64,000 nt of DNA, from assembly GCA_964654545.1 (NCBI GenBank), contig CAZZIU010000002.1:1-64000 (forward strand), read 5' to 3'. Positions within the stretch are counted from its first letter, which is position 1; every line of letters starts with the position of its first letter. A model generated the notes under the pieces. The model made no database searches and had not been told where the DNA came from. It saw nothing but the letters and a program-made list of their open reading frames with translations. This DNA comes from JABMOV01 sp964654545 (GTDB lineage Bacteria; Fidelibacterota; Marinisomatia; Marinisomatales; JABMOV01). Of this stretch, positions 24,871 to 34,423 are shown piece by piece. The position numbers and the translations under genes are program-made.

Positions 24871-27867
24871 ATGAAAAGATTTTTTATTTGGTCAATGATG
24901 ATTGCAGGTGTTTATGGACAATCATTATGGACGGAATCGGATGGGGTTGCAATTCGACAAGGCGTCCATATTGAATGGCAACGTACCGTTTGTCCCGGTG
25001 ACAATGGCTCCGTGATTGTTGTGTGGTCAGATACTAGGAATGGAAATCGTGAATTGTATGCACAAAAAATTTCGACAGACGGACAAATGCTGTGGTCAGA
25101 CGATGGTAAGGCTGTTACTCAGTTACCGGGGCGCCAGGAGGATCCAGTTGCGATTGGAGATGGTGCAGGTGGAGCATTTATTGCCTGGGTTGACTATCGC
25201 TATGATATAGCGGGCGATATTTTTGTACAACATTTAGATGCCAATGGAGATCCACTAATGGATTCGGATGGTATTGCTCTCTGTCAGCAACCCAATGCAC
25301 AAATCACAATTAATATGTGCACCGATGGAAATGGCGGGGTATATGTAACGTGGCAGGATGGACGAAGTGGCGTGAATCAGGACATTTACGGAACACACAT
25401 AAGTGCAAATAATGATGTGATTAACCCAGGTTCAGGGACATCCATTGCAGCTGCTGCAGGCAATCAAACTTCAAAGAGCATTGAGTATGCCGGGGAAGGT
25501 GAAGCACTTCTGGTATGGACAGATTCGCGCATCAGTAACAATGCAGAAATTTATGGCCAACGACTTGATGCGGGAATGAATGCAATTTTCGAACAAGACG
25601 GTATTAATATTTCAAGCACTTCCAATCTGGATGGATTTCCACGAACCACCTACATGCATGGCGATACCAGTTTTGTAACCTGGCAACATGGAGAAGAAAC
25701 TGCGATAATTTGGTATAACTTGATTACGTCAGACGGAGTTGTATTTGAAAACCATCGTACCCTGTCAAATGTTACAGCCTTACAAACAGCTCCAAGGGTG
25801 AAAAATGATTCAATTGGAGAGGTATTTATCACGTGGACTGATCACCGTGCTGATACCACAAATGGTGAAATATATACTCAGAAAATTGATGCAAATGGAG
25901 ATATAGCCTGGGATTCCGCAGGAATCGCCCTGGATATGTCAGGGTATGTGAATAAAGATGCCCGATTCGTTTCTGATGAGTTGGGTGGAGCGTGGTATTT
26001 TTGGCAGCGTGGTATTTTCCCCGAAATAGATGTGATCTCTCTGCATATTGAGATGGACCAATCAACCACTGAGTATATTGTTTCAGACGTGTCAGGAGAA
26101 CAATCCTCGCCCATAGGAATGTCCGATGCAAATACCGGTGCTTATGTCATCTTTGCTGATATTCAGACCAAAAGTGTGTGGCTTCGTGTCCAGCGCGTTA
26201 CTCCTGACGGATTGCAGTATGAATCTGGAGGAAGATTGCTTAAAGAAGGATTGGATGGGAATGTAAAATTCGTATCACATGGGAGCAACAATAATGGTAT
26301 TGTCTTATCCTGGGAAGACACGCGTAGCGCACGAAATGCTTTTGGAAGTTGGATTTCTCCCGAAGGATACCTGGCAAATTATAATGGAAAACACACCACC
26401 TACTACAATATCAATATCAAGGAAGAAACCAACCCGATTCCTCAGGTTTTATTGACAGATGATTCCTTTTATTCACTATCCTATTCGACAGAAACTGGAG
26501 CCAGTTTAATTCATATTAATAAAATGGACTACAATCTGGATAATGTTTGGGATTCTCTGGGAGTAAATATTTATGAAAGCAATGGCGATCAGATTTCACC
26601 GATTCTATTTGATACACCAAGCGGCTTAGGCTGTATTTGGTCGGACTTCACCAATTTTACCGACTACGATATTTATTATCAAATATTAGATGAGTCGGGT
26701 AATCCATTATTGACCACTCCGGGGATTCTTATTGCCGATAATCTCTACGTTGATGATTACGCGGTTGCCGTGATACCCACCCCTGATGACCAACTGTTGG
26801 TTATACTGTATGAACAGGTAGCCCAAAATGAAAAGTATATCGCCAAGAAAATGAGCTATGATGGAACCGTGGACATGGATTGGAACGGTGGTAGGCTGGT
26901 TTTGGCCGGTCCGTATTTTGGTCCACAAAATTTAATTGTAAAAACTGTGGATTCGACCGGCGTGCTTTTGGCATGGAATGAGTACAATAATTTTGCATTT
27001 GATATAAAAACACAAATGCTAATGTGGGATGGTTCGACAGCCTGGCAAGCTGGGGGTATCTATGCTACAACACGGGCAAATGACCAGGCTAATATGGCAA
27101 TTGATATCACTCCAGATAACAACATTGCGCTAATAGTGTGGGAAGATTTCGAGAACGGAACAGATTATAACATTGCTGGACAGCTAATCGACTTGCAGGG
27201 AGCGTCGTTCGTTGGTGATAATATTCAGATTACAACGGACACATCTTTCCAGTATTTACCATCGGTGAAGAATTTAAATAATGACAAGTTTTTGATTGTG
27301 TGGGAGGACGAACGAGGTATCTATAATCCAGACCCAACCAAAGCGATCGGTGTAGATTTATACCAGACAACGCTAACAGTTTCTACTCAGGGATTAACTA
27401 TCGACGGTGACCCATTGATCCAGGAGTTCCATCGACAAGAGAGTATTCATTTTGCTGATTTATCCGAAAATGAACTGTTGATGTACTGGGTGGATTTACG
27501 TGCATCGGGAAAAGAAGACTTCTACAGCCTGTATGGGAAATTATATGTAACATCTGATTTTGTCTCACTTTTTGATGAACAGGTCCCGGAAACATTCCGA
27601 ATCTCAAATGCGTTTCCTAACCCATTCAATGGAACAACCATGATCCAGGTGGATGTTGTAGAAATCAGCCCCATACAAATTCAAATTTCTAATCTTCTGG
27701 GACAAACGGTTTATAGCGCTACAGTGATGCCGGAAAAAGCAGGCCGCTATGAACTTTCCTGGAATGGAACGGATATTTTTCATCGACAGGTATCCAGTGG
27801 TATCTATCTATATAAAATATCTATTAGTGATGTAATAAATAGAGGTAAGGTTACATACTTAAAGTAA
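24871..27867 (+). CDS. Secreted repeat protein with T9SS C-terminal sorting domain
   Basis: A 998-residue exported protein. The ATG at 24871 is followed by a clear signal peptide (RFFIWSMMIAGVYG); an upstream in-frame extension to 24715 would lie inside the lipoprotein gene and is rejected. The body has repeated blades with a GG-x-x-x-x-W-x-D-x-R core (for example VVWSDTRNGN, IAWVDYR, VTWQDGRSG), suggesting beta-propellers. The C-terminus (from about 905) is a T9SS type A sorting domain: NAFPNPFNGTT, LLGQTVY, GRYELSWNG, SSGIYLYKI. The T9SS would export it and anchor it at the surface. Function unknown. Confidence 0.8.
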   Translation: MKRFFIWSMMIAGVYGQSLWTESDGVAIRQGVHIEWQRTVCPGDNGSVIVVWSDTRNGNRELYAQKISTDGQMLWSDDGKAVTQLPGRQEDPVAIGDGAGGAFIAWVDYRYDIAGDIFVQHLDANGDPLMDSDGIALCQQPNAQITINMCTDGNGGVYVTWQDGRSGVNQDIYGTHISANNDVINPGSGTSIAAAAGNQTSKSIEYAGEGEALLVWTDSRISNNAEIYGQRLDAGMNAIFEQDGINISSTSNLDGFPRTTYMHGDTSFVTWQHGEETAIIWYNLITSDGVVFENHRTLSNVTALQTAPRVKNDSIGEVFITWTDHRADTTNGEIYTQKIDANGDIAWDSAGIALDMSGYVNKDARFVSDELGGAWYFWQRGIFPEIDVISLHIEMDQSTTEYIVSDVSGEQSSPIGMSDANTGAYVIFADIQTKSVWLRVQRVTPDGLQYESGGRLLKEGLDGNVKFVSHGSNNNGIVLSWEDTRSARNAFGSWISPEGYLANYNGKHTTYYNINIKEETNPIPQVLLTDDSFYSLSYSTETGASLIHINKMDYNLDNVWDSLGVNIYESNGDQISPILFDTPSGLGCIWSDFTNFTDYDIYYQILDESGNPLLTTPGILIADNLYVDDYAVAVIPTPDDQLLVILYEQVAQNEKYIAKKMSYDGTVDMDWNGGRLVLAGPYFGPQNLIVKTVDSTGVLLAWNEYNNFAFDIKTQMLMWDGSTAWQAGGIYATTRANDQANMAIDITPDNNIALIVWEDFENGTDYNIAGQLIDLQGASFVGDNIQITTDTSFQYLPSVKNLNNDKFLIVWEDERGIYNPDPTKAIGVDLYQTTLTVSTQGLTIDGDPLIQEFHRQESIHFADLSENELLMYWVDLRASGKEDFYSLYGKLYVTSDFVSLFDEQVPETFRISNAFPNPFNGTTMIQVDVVEISPIQIQISNLLGQTVYSATVMPEKAGRYELSWNGTDIFHRQVSSGIYLYKISISDVINRGKVTYLK

Positions 27868-27870
27868 GTT

Positions 27871-30183
27871 ATGAGGTATTTCTGGGTCGGTTGTCTGTTG
27901 TTCATTCAGGCTGGTATTGGTCAACCACTTGATGCCAGATTTCATTCTTATGATGAAATACAGGCTCAGCTTTCGGCATACGATTCTAATCCAGATTTCA
28001 ATTCAATATTTCGGTTGGACACTATTGGCTATTCTAATCATGAATCCATACCGATTATTGCAGGTATAATATCGAATAATGTAAACACTGTCGAAGATGA
28101 GCCGAGACTTCTGTTCATCGGTCAGGTCCACGCAGAAGAAATTTTAGGTGTGGAAGCGGTTCTCGAATTGATCAATCGATTGTTGTATCCGGAACCAGTT
28201 CAAATCCAACATGTCAATCTTCTTCGGCAAACCATGGAAATCTGGTTAATACCGACTATGAATCCGGAAGGAATGGGGGTTGTATTTAGCGGTGATGATG
28301 TAACCTATCGCAAAAACAAGACGGATTTCAGTCCGGGAGGGATGGTTCCAAACGGTGTATTCGATTATGAACCTAGTATCGGTAACGATATTGATGGTGT
28401 GGATATAAATAGAAATTTTGATTTTAACTGGGTTTTTGGTGATACCTTTTTGCAACCGGATCAATCGGCTTATGGATCCCATTATGATTACTTTCGCGGA
28501 CCTTCACCTTTTTCAGAATCTGGTACAAGGGCTTTGCGGGATTTGGCAATCGAAAAGAAATTCATGTTTTCAGTTATCTGGCACAGTTCAAGATCCGGTA
28601 ATTTAAGCGAACAAGTGTTTACTTCATGGGAGTGGGAAGATACGAAGTATTCTCCAGATTGGAATGCGATGATAACGATAGGAGATCATCTGGCAGAGCT
28701 GATCGAGAATGAGAATGGAACAGGAAGCTATCTATCTATACCCAGCAGTAGCCGTAATGGGAAAGCACATGATTGGTTTTATAGACAAACAGGTTGTTTT
28801 CAATATTTAATTGAATGTGGTACGGAAAATATTCAACCGGATTCTGCTCTTATTGAAGATACCGTTGATCGTATCGTTCCTGCTATGTTTTACTTAATGG
28901 ATCGAGCCATTGGATACAATACCACGGCGGCCCAGATAAATGGCATTGTCTCAGATATTGCAAGTGGCTCTGCAATTGAAGGAGCGGAAGTCAGTTTTCT
29001 TGAGATGTCCAATGACGTTTTAAAACCTCGTGTTACAGATGCTTTTGGCAGATATAGAAGGGTGGTGAACCCAGGTACTTATACAATATTAGTCAGTCAT
29101 CCAAATTATTTCAGTGAAATAGCTACTGTGACTGCTAACAACAGTATTGCCGCTCAGAGGAATTTTGCCTTGGTTGCAAAACCTGAATACCAACTGAATT
29201 TAAATATTATCAGCGATGGCAGTATAGGAAGCGTGAATCCACATGTAATTCTTACTGGTTCAGAAACTGACACAGTGCCTGTAACGATAGGAAATAACAC
29301 ATTGTACTTAAGAGAAGGGCAATGGTCATTAATCCTGGTTGATGAGAATAGTGTACCGATTCAAAAAACAATTTCGCTAACAAGCGACAATACGATCTTC
29401 ATGACATTCGGCTCAGGGTCGGAAATCGGGGAGATTTTACCAACCAATGAAAATATGTGGACTACCATTACAGGAGATTGGCAGTTTGATGAATACTCCA
29501 TCCGATCACAATCAGATTGGCTCTATGCAAATTCAGATACGAGTAGAACCGTCAACACACTAGTAAGTCGGTATTTTCCAGCCGAAGGAGTGAATAGAAT
29601 CGTAGCAATGCTGGATCATCGATATGAACTTGAGTGGGAGCAGGACAGTGTTATTGTAAATCTTATTTCAAATTCTGGAGCAATATCGTCAACATCGTTT
29701 AGTAATCATCACTGGAACGGCTTTTCAAGAAACTATATCACGCTGGTAGACACGACTGGTATGGACTCTATAAAGATAGAATTGCGATTTTCAAAAGATG
29801 AGACCGTGAATTATCGTGGTTGGGAAATCGATGGAATTTTATTAAAAGGAATTGATGATAATTATGTAGGAATAGCTGAATCCAGTGGAAACTCTATTTC
29901 GTATACGTTGCCATCAGCATCCTATCCATATCCCAACCCATCTAATGGAACATTTAGAGTTGATTTGGAAAATTGGAGCACACCTCCTGAAATTGTTCTA
30001 TACAATATTTTAGGACAGGAGGTATTGCGCGAAAGTGCGAAGAAGATGTCGGATAAAAGACATCTCTGGATCGCAAATTTTAATAACTTTAGTCAACAGC
30101 AATTGGCAACCGGGGTTTATTTCATTCGAATTTCCAATCCGGAAAGGACAATCATTAGAAAATGCGTTTTCTTAAACAATTAA
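27871..30183 (+). CDS. M14 zinc carboxypeptidase with T9SS sorting domain
   Basis: A 770-residue exported metallopeptidase. Signal peptide about 1-17; M14 catalytic domain about 25-345 with zinc ligands H87 and E90 (GQVHAEE) and H238 (VIWHSS), substrate-binding N180-R181 (DINRNFDFNW) and the catalytic glutamate region IECGTE (E315/E319). A carboxypeptidase regulatory-like beta domain follows at about 355-435 (GIVSDIASGSAIEGAEV), then beta domains and a T9SS type A tail from about 680 (YPYPNPSNGTF, LGQEVL, TGVYFIRI). M14 enzymes remove C-terminal residues or trim peptidoglycan or gamma-glutamyl peptides; substrate is unknown. It starts four bases after the previous stop and overlaps the next gene by 22 bases. 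Confidence 0.88.
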   Translation: MRYFWVGCLLFIQAGIGQPLDARFHSYDEIQAQLSAYDSNPDFNSIFRLDTIGYSNHESIPIIAGIISNNVNTVEDEPRLLFIGQVHAEEILGVEAVLELINRLLYPEPVQIQHVNLLRQTMEIWLIPTMNPEGMGVVFSGDDVTYRKNKTDFSPGGMVPNGVFDYEPSIGNDIDGVDINRNFDFNWVFGDTFLQPDQSAYGSHYDYFRGPSPFSESGTRALRDLAIEKKFMFSVIWHSSRSGNLSEQVFTSWEWEDTKYSPDWNAMITIGDHLAELIENENGTGSYLSIPSSSRNGKAHDWFYRQTGCFQYLIECGTENIQPDSALIEDTVDRIVPAMFYLMDRAIGYNTTAAQINGIVSDIASGSAIEGAEVSFLEMSNDVLKPRVTDAFGRYRRVVNPGTYTILVSHPNYFSEIATVTANNSIAAQRNFALVAKPEYQLNLNIISDGSIGSVNPHVILTGSETDTVPVTIGNNTLYLREGQWSLILVDENSVPIQKTISLTSDNTIFMTFGSGSEIGEILPTNENMWTTITGDWQFDEYSIRSQSDWLYANSDTSRTVNTLVSRYFPAEGVNRIVAMLDHRYELEWEQDSVIVNLISNSGAISSTSFSNHHWNGFSRNYITLVDTTGMDSIKIELRFSKDETVNYRGWEIDGILLKGIDDNYVGIAESSGNSISYTLPSASYPYPNPSNGTFRVDLENWSTPPEIVLYNILGQEVLRESAKKMSDKRHLWIANFNNFSQQQLATGVYFIRISNPERTIIRKCVFLNN

Positions 30184-33100
30184 TACTTTTAGTGTTTTTA
30201 TATCCCGCATTTGGTGCGGGTGAGGTGAGTTTTCGTGGATATTCGGCTGATGAATTAATACCTACAGCAGTACCATTGGCTTTCAAGCCATTTTTGCAGG
30301 CATCAGGATTCAACACGGACGCAATCCATTTTCAGCGTGGCGAATATTTAATTGTAGTTCCCGATGGATTACTTTCATACATCAATGATCTGGTAGCGTT
30401 TAAAAAATCGCAGGGATTTGATGTAACCGTTATTCCGCTCTCCGTTGCCGGATCCACTGCCGACGATATCAAAGCCTATATTGGAGAAAGATTGGCATCA
30501 AATCCACTGTTAGAATATGTTCTTCTGATTGGAGATGTGGATGGAACTAGTGCATTGCCTTCCTTCTATTATAGTGCCGAGAACGATGTGTCAGATCAGA
30601 AATATACCCATTTGGTTGGTGATGATTTTATTCCGGATGTGTTTATCGGAAGGCTATCCGTTGATACTCCTGTGGAGTTAATAGTTGCTATCTTAAAGAC
30701 GATCAAATACCATAGGGATGCTTTAGATTTTGGGGATTGGTTGGATCGTGGTCTGGTTGTGGCAGGTAATTATAGCAACACAGTTCCAATTCCCATTACA
30801 CCTGTATGGACATCTCGTTGGGTAAGAGAAGTTCTATTAGATGAAGGCTACAGTACCGTTGATTCGCTCTATTATCCTCCCATCCAATATGGCGCACCGC
30901 AAATCCAATCCTACATAAATAATGGTGTTGGTCTGGTTAATTACCGTGGTTGGGGAGATGCAAATGGATGGCATTATCCCGAGTTTCACGTTAGCGATAT
31001 CAGTGGCTTATCCAATGGTTGGATGACACCGGTGTTTACCAGCTTTGTTTGTAACGCAAATGATTTTGCGAATAATGTTGATCCCTGTTTGGGAGAAGCG
31101 TTGTTGCGAGCCGGTACACCATCGGTGCCCAAAGGTGGTGTCGCTGTTATTGGACCGAGCGATTTGCACACAAGTACCAAATACAATAATATCATCAACG
31201 TGTATATGTATGACGCGCTTCTGGATAACGGCGTCTATGAGCTTGCTCCTGCAATGCTGGCAGGTCAAATGGGGCTCATACGAGAATTTCCCGATCAAAA
31301 CGGTGCAGGTGAAGCACAAGAATTTTATTTCCACGTCTATAACATCACAGGCGATCCTTCATTAAATATCCATATTAAATCCCCAGACGTATTTACCATG
31401 GATGTTTCTTCGTCGGATATGGATGGAGGTTATATACAGTTGAATTTGTCAGATTCTCAGAACCGCGCGATACGTGATGCGGTCATTTCGATAATGATTG
31501 GTGATAGCATCATTGCGAAAGGAATGTCAGATCCATCAGGATTGTTCACTGCAAACGTACCTTCAGAATCAGGGACGGAGATTAATATTTATGCCAATAA
31601 ACCTGGATTTGTTCAGGGTTTGGTGACTCTTAACCCGACTGCCACAAATATTGTTTTTGATGGTTACAATACAACTGGATCAGGATTGGGGACTTTTAGT
31701 AGAATACAAATTGGAGCAGAAACAGAAATTTACCCGCTATTACGCAATAACAGCGGTAGTGTGATGAATGCTGGAACAGCTTCCGTTTCTTCTGGTGAAG
31801 GAATCTCACTTACCAGCAATACCTTTTCCTATGACGCTATAGCTATTGGAGAATCACAATTCGCTACGACGCCTATAAACCTAATCATTGAGGACTACCT
31901 CATCGGAAGGGATGCTGTTCTGGATATTACATTGGACAATAGCGACACTGGGAAATTAGGGTTGAATGTTGAACCATTGCCAATCAGTGTCGTTCTTGGA
32001 AATGATGTAATTGTGTCTCCCAACGGTTCGTTTGTGCCCACCATTTATTGTGAAAACATGAGTGATATCGATATTTCTTCCCTGCATATTAATTTGACAT
32101 CTCTAACAGATTTGGTAGACATCAACAACAGTGGCGGAAACTCAAATATATCTATACCGGCCTGGGGAAATGTAACCGCCACATTGGATAACTATAATGT
32201 AGAGGTCGGTGATTTATCCTGGGGAAGTACCGTTACCTTAACCGTAGAATTAACACAGGGAGGCTACACAGTATACCAGCAGAATCATGAAATTCCAGTT
32301 TTGCCTCAGGATCAAACCATCCCTGCGATGCCATCACGTTACGGGTATTGGGCCTACGATGATACGGACACGGGTTATGATGAAAGTCCCATTTTTAACT
32401 GGATAGAACTTGATCCGGATTTTGGCGGTAGCGGTGGAACATTGTATGAACTCGACGACGATGATCATGTGAGTGTAGATTTACCGTTTACTTTTACCTA
32501 CTATGGTGAGCAGTATAATGGTATAACAATAAGCTCAAACGGATGGATTTCCCTGGTGCCTTGCAGCATTGATTATTTCTGGAATTATACGATCCCAATG
32601 GCAATGGGGCCAAAGGCACAGATTGCAGCTTTCTGGGACGACCTTGAGGTTGTTGGAACGGATTGGATTCGTGTGTTGACGCAATATGATCAGAGCGACA
32701 ATAGGTTTATCATCGAATGGTCTAGGGCCTTAAATAATTTTGATGAGGTAACGGCCGAGACTTTCGAAATTATTCTATACGATCCGTCATCCCATGTAAC
32801 TCCAACTGGTGACGGGATCATTGAGTTTCAGTATTTGGATATATTGGATGTAGATGTGGAAAAAAATTATGCAACTGTAGGTATTGAGGATCATTTTCAA
32901 AATGACGGAATTCAGTACACATTTAATAACACATATTTAGCAGGTGCAGCTCCTCTAACAAATGGTCGTGCAATACGATTTACCACCAATCCACCGCCTA
33001 ATTTCCAGGCACCCCTGGCAGTAACTGAATCCGATTTGCCCACAGATTTTACGATTTATCCTGTATACCCAAATCCATTTAACCCTGTCACAAATATCCA

Positions 33101-33320
33101 ATATTATTTGGAAATAGATCGGCACGTTTCTATCACTGTGTACGATATCCTTGGCAAAGTAGTAACAAGACTTATAAATGAACGCCAACATCCCGGATTC
33201 TATTCTGTGCAATGGAATGGTAAATCAAAAAACAATACTCAAGTAGCATCCGGTACATATTTTGTTGAATTGAAAACAGACTATCAGCAGGAAATACAAA
33301 AACTGCTGTTAATAAAATAG
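30162..33320 (+). CDS. C25 (gingipain-family) secreted protein with T9SS sorting domain
   Basis: A 1052-residue exported protein: signal peptide (about 1-18), C25 catalytic-fold domain (about 60-410), beta-sandwich domains, a module at about 721-942 homologous to that of the C25 protein at 15522-19112 (both contain SNGW-[IV]-S, FWDDL, FIIEWSR, ETFEIIL and PTGDG), and a T9SS type A tail from about 970 (YPNPFNPVT, YDILGKVV, SGTYFVEL). The family cysteine is present (C297, FVCNAND), but the NYTGHG motif reads NYRGWGD at 260-266; a histidine occurs slightly later (NGWHYPEF). So activity may be altered. The long prodomain seen in the other C25 protein is missing. Confidence 0.82.
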   Translation: MRFLKQLILLVFLYPAFGAGEVSFRGYSADELIPTAVPLAFKPFLQASGFNTDAIHFQRGEYLIVVPDGLLSYINDLVAFKKSQGFDVTVIPLSVAGSTADDIKAYIGERLASNPLLEYVLLIGDVDGTSALPSFYYSAENDVSDQKYTHLVGDDFIPDVFIGRLSVDTPVELIVAILKTIKYHRDALDFGDWLDRGLVVAGNYSNTVPIPITPVWTSRWVREVLLDEGYSTVDSLYYPPIQYGAPQIQSYINNGVGLVNYRGWGDANGWHYPEFHVSDISGLSNGWMTPVFTSFVCNANDFANNVDPCLGEALLRAGTPSVPKGGVAVIGPSDLHTSTKYNNIINVYMYDALLDNGVYELAPAMLAGQMGLIREFPDQNGAGEAQEFYFHVYNITGDPSLNIHIKSPDVFTMDVSSSDMDGGYIQLNLSDSQNRAIRDAVISIMIGDSIIAKGMSDPSGLFTANVPSESGTEINIYANKPGFVQGLVTLNPTATNIVFDGYNTTGSGLGTFSRIQIGAETEIYPLLRNNSGSVMNAGTASVSSGEGISLTSNTFSYDAIAIGESQFATTPINLIIEDYLIGRDAVLDITLDNSDTGKLGLNVEPLPISVVLGNDVIVSPNGSFVPTIYCENMSDIDISSLHINLTSLTDLVDINNSGGNSNISIPAWGNVTATLDNYNVEVGDLSWGSTVTLTVELTQGGYTVYQQNHEIPVLPQDQTIPAMPSRYGYWAYDDTDTGYDESPIFNWIELDPDFGGSGGTLYELDDDDHVSVDLPFTFTYYGEQYNGITISSNGWISLVPCSIDYFWNYTIPMAMGPKAQIAAFWDDLEVVGTDWIRVLTQYDQSDNRFIIEWSRALNNFDEVTAETFEIILYDPSSHVTPTGDGIIEFQYLDILDVDVEKNYATVGIEDHFQNDGIQYTFNNTYLAGAAPLTNGRAIRFTTNPPPNFQAPLAVTESDLPTDFTIYPVYPNPFNPVTNIQYYLEIDRHVSITVYDILGKVVTRLINERQHPGFYSVQWNGKSKNNTQVASGTYFVELKTDYQQEIQKLLLIK

Positions 33321-33330
33321 GGATATTTCA

Positions 33331-33570
33331 TTGATTACAATTTATACAACTTCCTGGTGTCCTTCCTGTATTGCCGCGAAAAGATTTTTCGATAAAAAGG
33401 GACAAAAATATGAAGAAATCAACATCGAAAAAGAGGGTTTAAGCAGAACGGCATTATACGACCTGACGGGAGGATGGACTGTCCCCCAAATAATAATCAA
33501 TGGCGAGTCAATTGGTGGGTATGATGATTTGCTTCGAAAAGATACAATTGGAGATTTGGAGTATTCCTAA
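33331..33570 (+). CDS. Glutaredoxin
   Basis: A 79-residue glutaredoxin-fold protein starting on TTG, with GGGATAT upstream as a weak ribosome site. The active site is WCPSC near residues 8-12, the cis-proline loop is WTVPQIIING, and GGYDD is the glutathione-contact end, all typical of short bacterial (NrdH/Grx) proteins. It would reduce disulfides or glutathione-like mixed disulfides in the cytoplasm. Its place at the end of a chain of envelope genes is odd; it lies ten bases after the C25 gene and overlaps the next lipoprotein gene. Confidence 0.88.
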   Translation: MITIYTTSWCPSCIAAKRFFDKKGQKYEEINIEKEGLSRTALYDLTGGWTVPQIIINGESIGGYDDLLRKDTIGDLEYS

Positions 33571-34423
33571 TAAAACAACCACCGCTGTTTTTTTTGCAAT
33601 TTTTCTTGGACTAATAGTTTCCTGCTCATCCTACCGACCAATACCAATCCCTTTCGATTCGGCAAGCGCAATGGAATTGCATCTTGAATCGTATAAGAAA
33701 TGGTTGAGCGAAGAAAGCATTGAAACAGAAAATGTAAGCAATTCGATTGGTCCATATATTCAACAGCTTCTTAATACTGATTTTTCTGTCTACGAAAAAT
33801 TATCACCGTCCTACAATGCATATGTTAATTCGTATGATTCCGTGAAAAGTCTTGGAACCGATCAATATCGATTGGTCAAAGCTTTGCAAAGGCAAAAAAA
33901 TCCCGATATCAATCGGCTGATTCGCAGGAAGGGAGAGACGACATTCTTGGAAGAATTCACAAATAATGATTTGGCCATTCAACGGTTCCAGTACCAGCAT
34001 ACTTATCATAAAATCAAGCTGATTGAGTTAGTTAAAAAACAAAACTACCGATGTGTATTCCTCCGCGATCAATTTGCCAGTATTAGACCGGAAATTCTTG
34101 AATTGCAATATCGGAAAAAGGAACTAAACTACGGTGAAGATCGGTTATTAAAAGAGTTTAGTTTATCCATATCTGAAGATGGTAGATCTGCTTCTACTTT
34201 TTTAAAAAATAAATTAGAACGTGAACAGTCTATTAACGAACGATTATCGAAAATTGACGCATATTTTGAAGATATGGAAAAACAGGCCGAGCTTGAATTA
34301 AACAGCACTGTCTTTATAGCTCCAATTGGTACCCCATTAAAGACGTATGAAAAAGATTTGAATGAAGCGCTTGATACTTACCGTAATTTGCTGCGAGATT
34401 TGGAAAAAATATATACTAATTAA
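33548..34423 (+). CDS. Predicted lipoprotein with helical domain
   Basis: About 291 residues from a TTG start at 33548 that lies inside the glutaredoxin gene. This start gives a compact signal with lipobox GLIVSC (C26); an ATG at 33500 in the same frame would give an unusually long leader. The mature part is mostly charged helix with coiled-coil character and no motif I recognise. It is the last gene of the chain that begins with pgsB and its end overlaps by eight bases the end of the minus-strand metalloprotease gene. Function unknown. Confidence 0.6.
   Translation: MEIWSIPNKTTTAVFFAIFLGLIVSCSSYRPIPIPFDSASAMELHLESYKKWLSEESIETENVSNSIGPYIQQLLNTDFSVYEKLSPSYNAYVNSYDSVKSLGTDQYRLVKALQRQKNPDINRLIRRKGETTFLEEFTNNDLAIQRFQYQHTYHKIKLIELVKKQNYRCVFLRDQFASIRPEILELQYRKKELNYGEDRLLKEFSLSISEDGRSASTFLKNKLEREQSINERLSKIDAYFEDMEKQAELELNSTVFIAPIGTPLKTYEKDLNEALDTYRNLLRDLEKIYTN

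Noticed and set aside
33500..33547. Longer start of the lipoprotein after glutaredoxin
   Set aside because: It would give a leader of more than 30 residues before the hydrophobic segment and deepen the overlap with the glutaredoxin gene.
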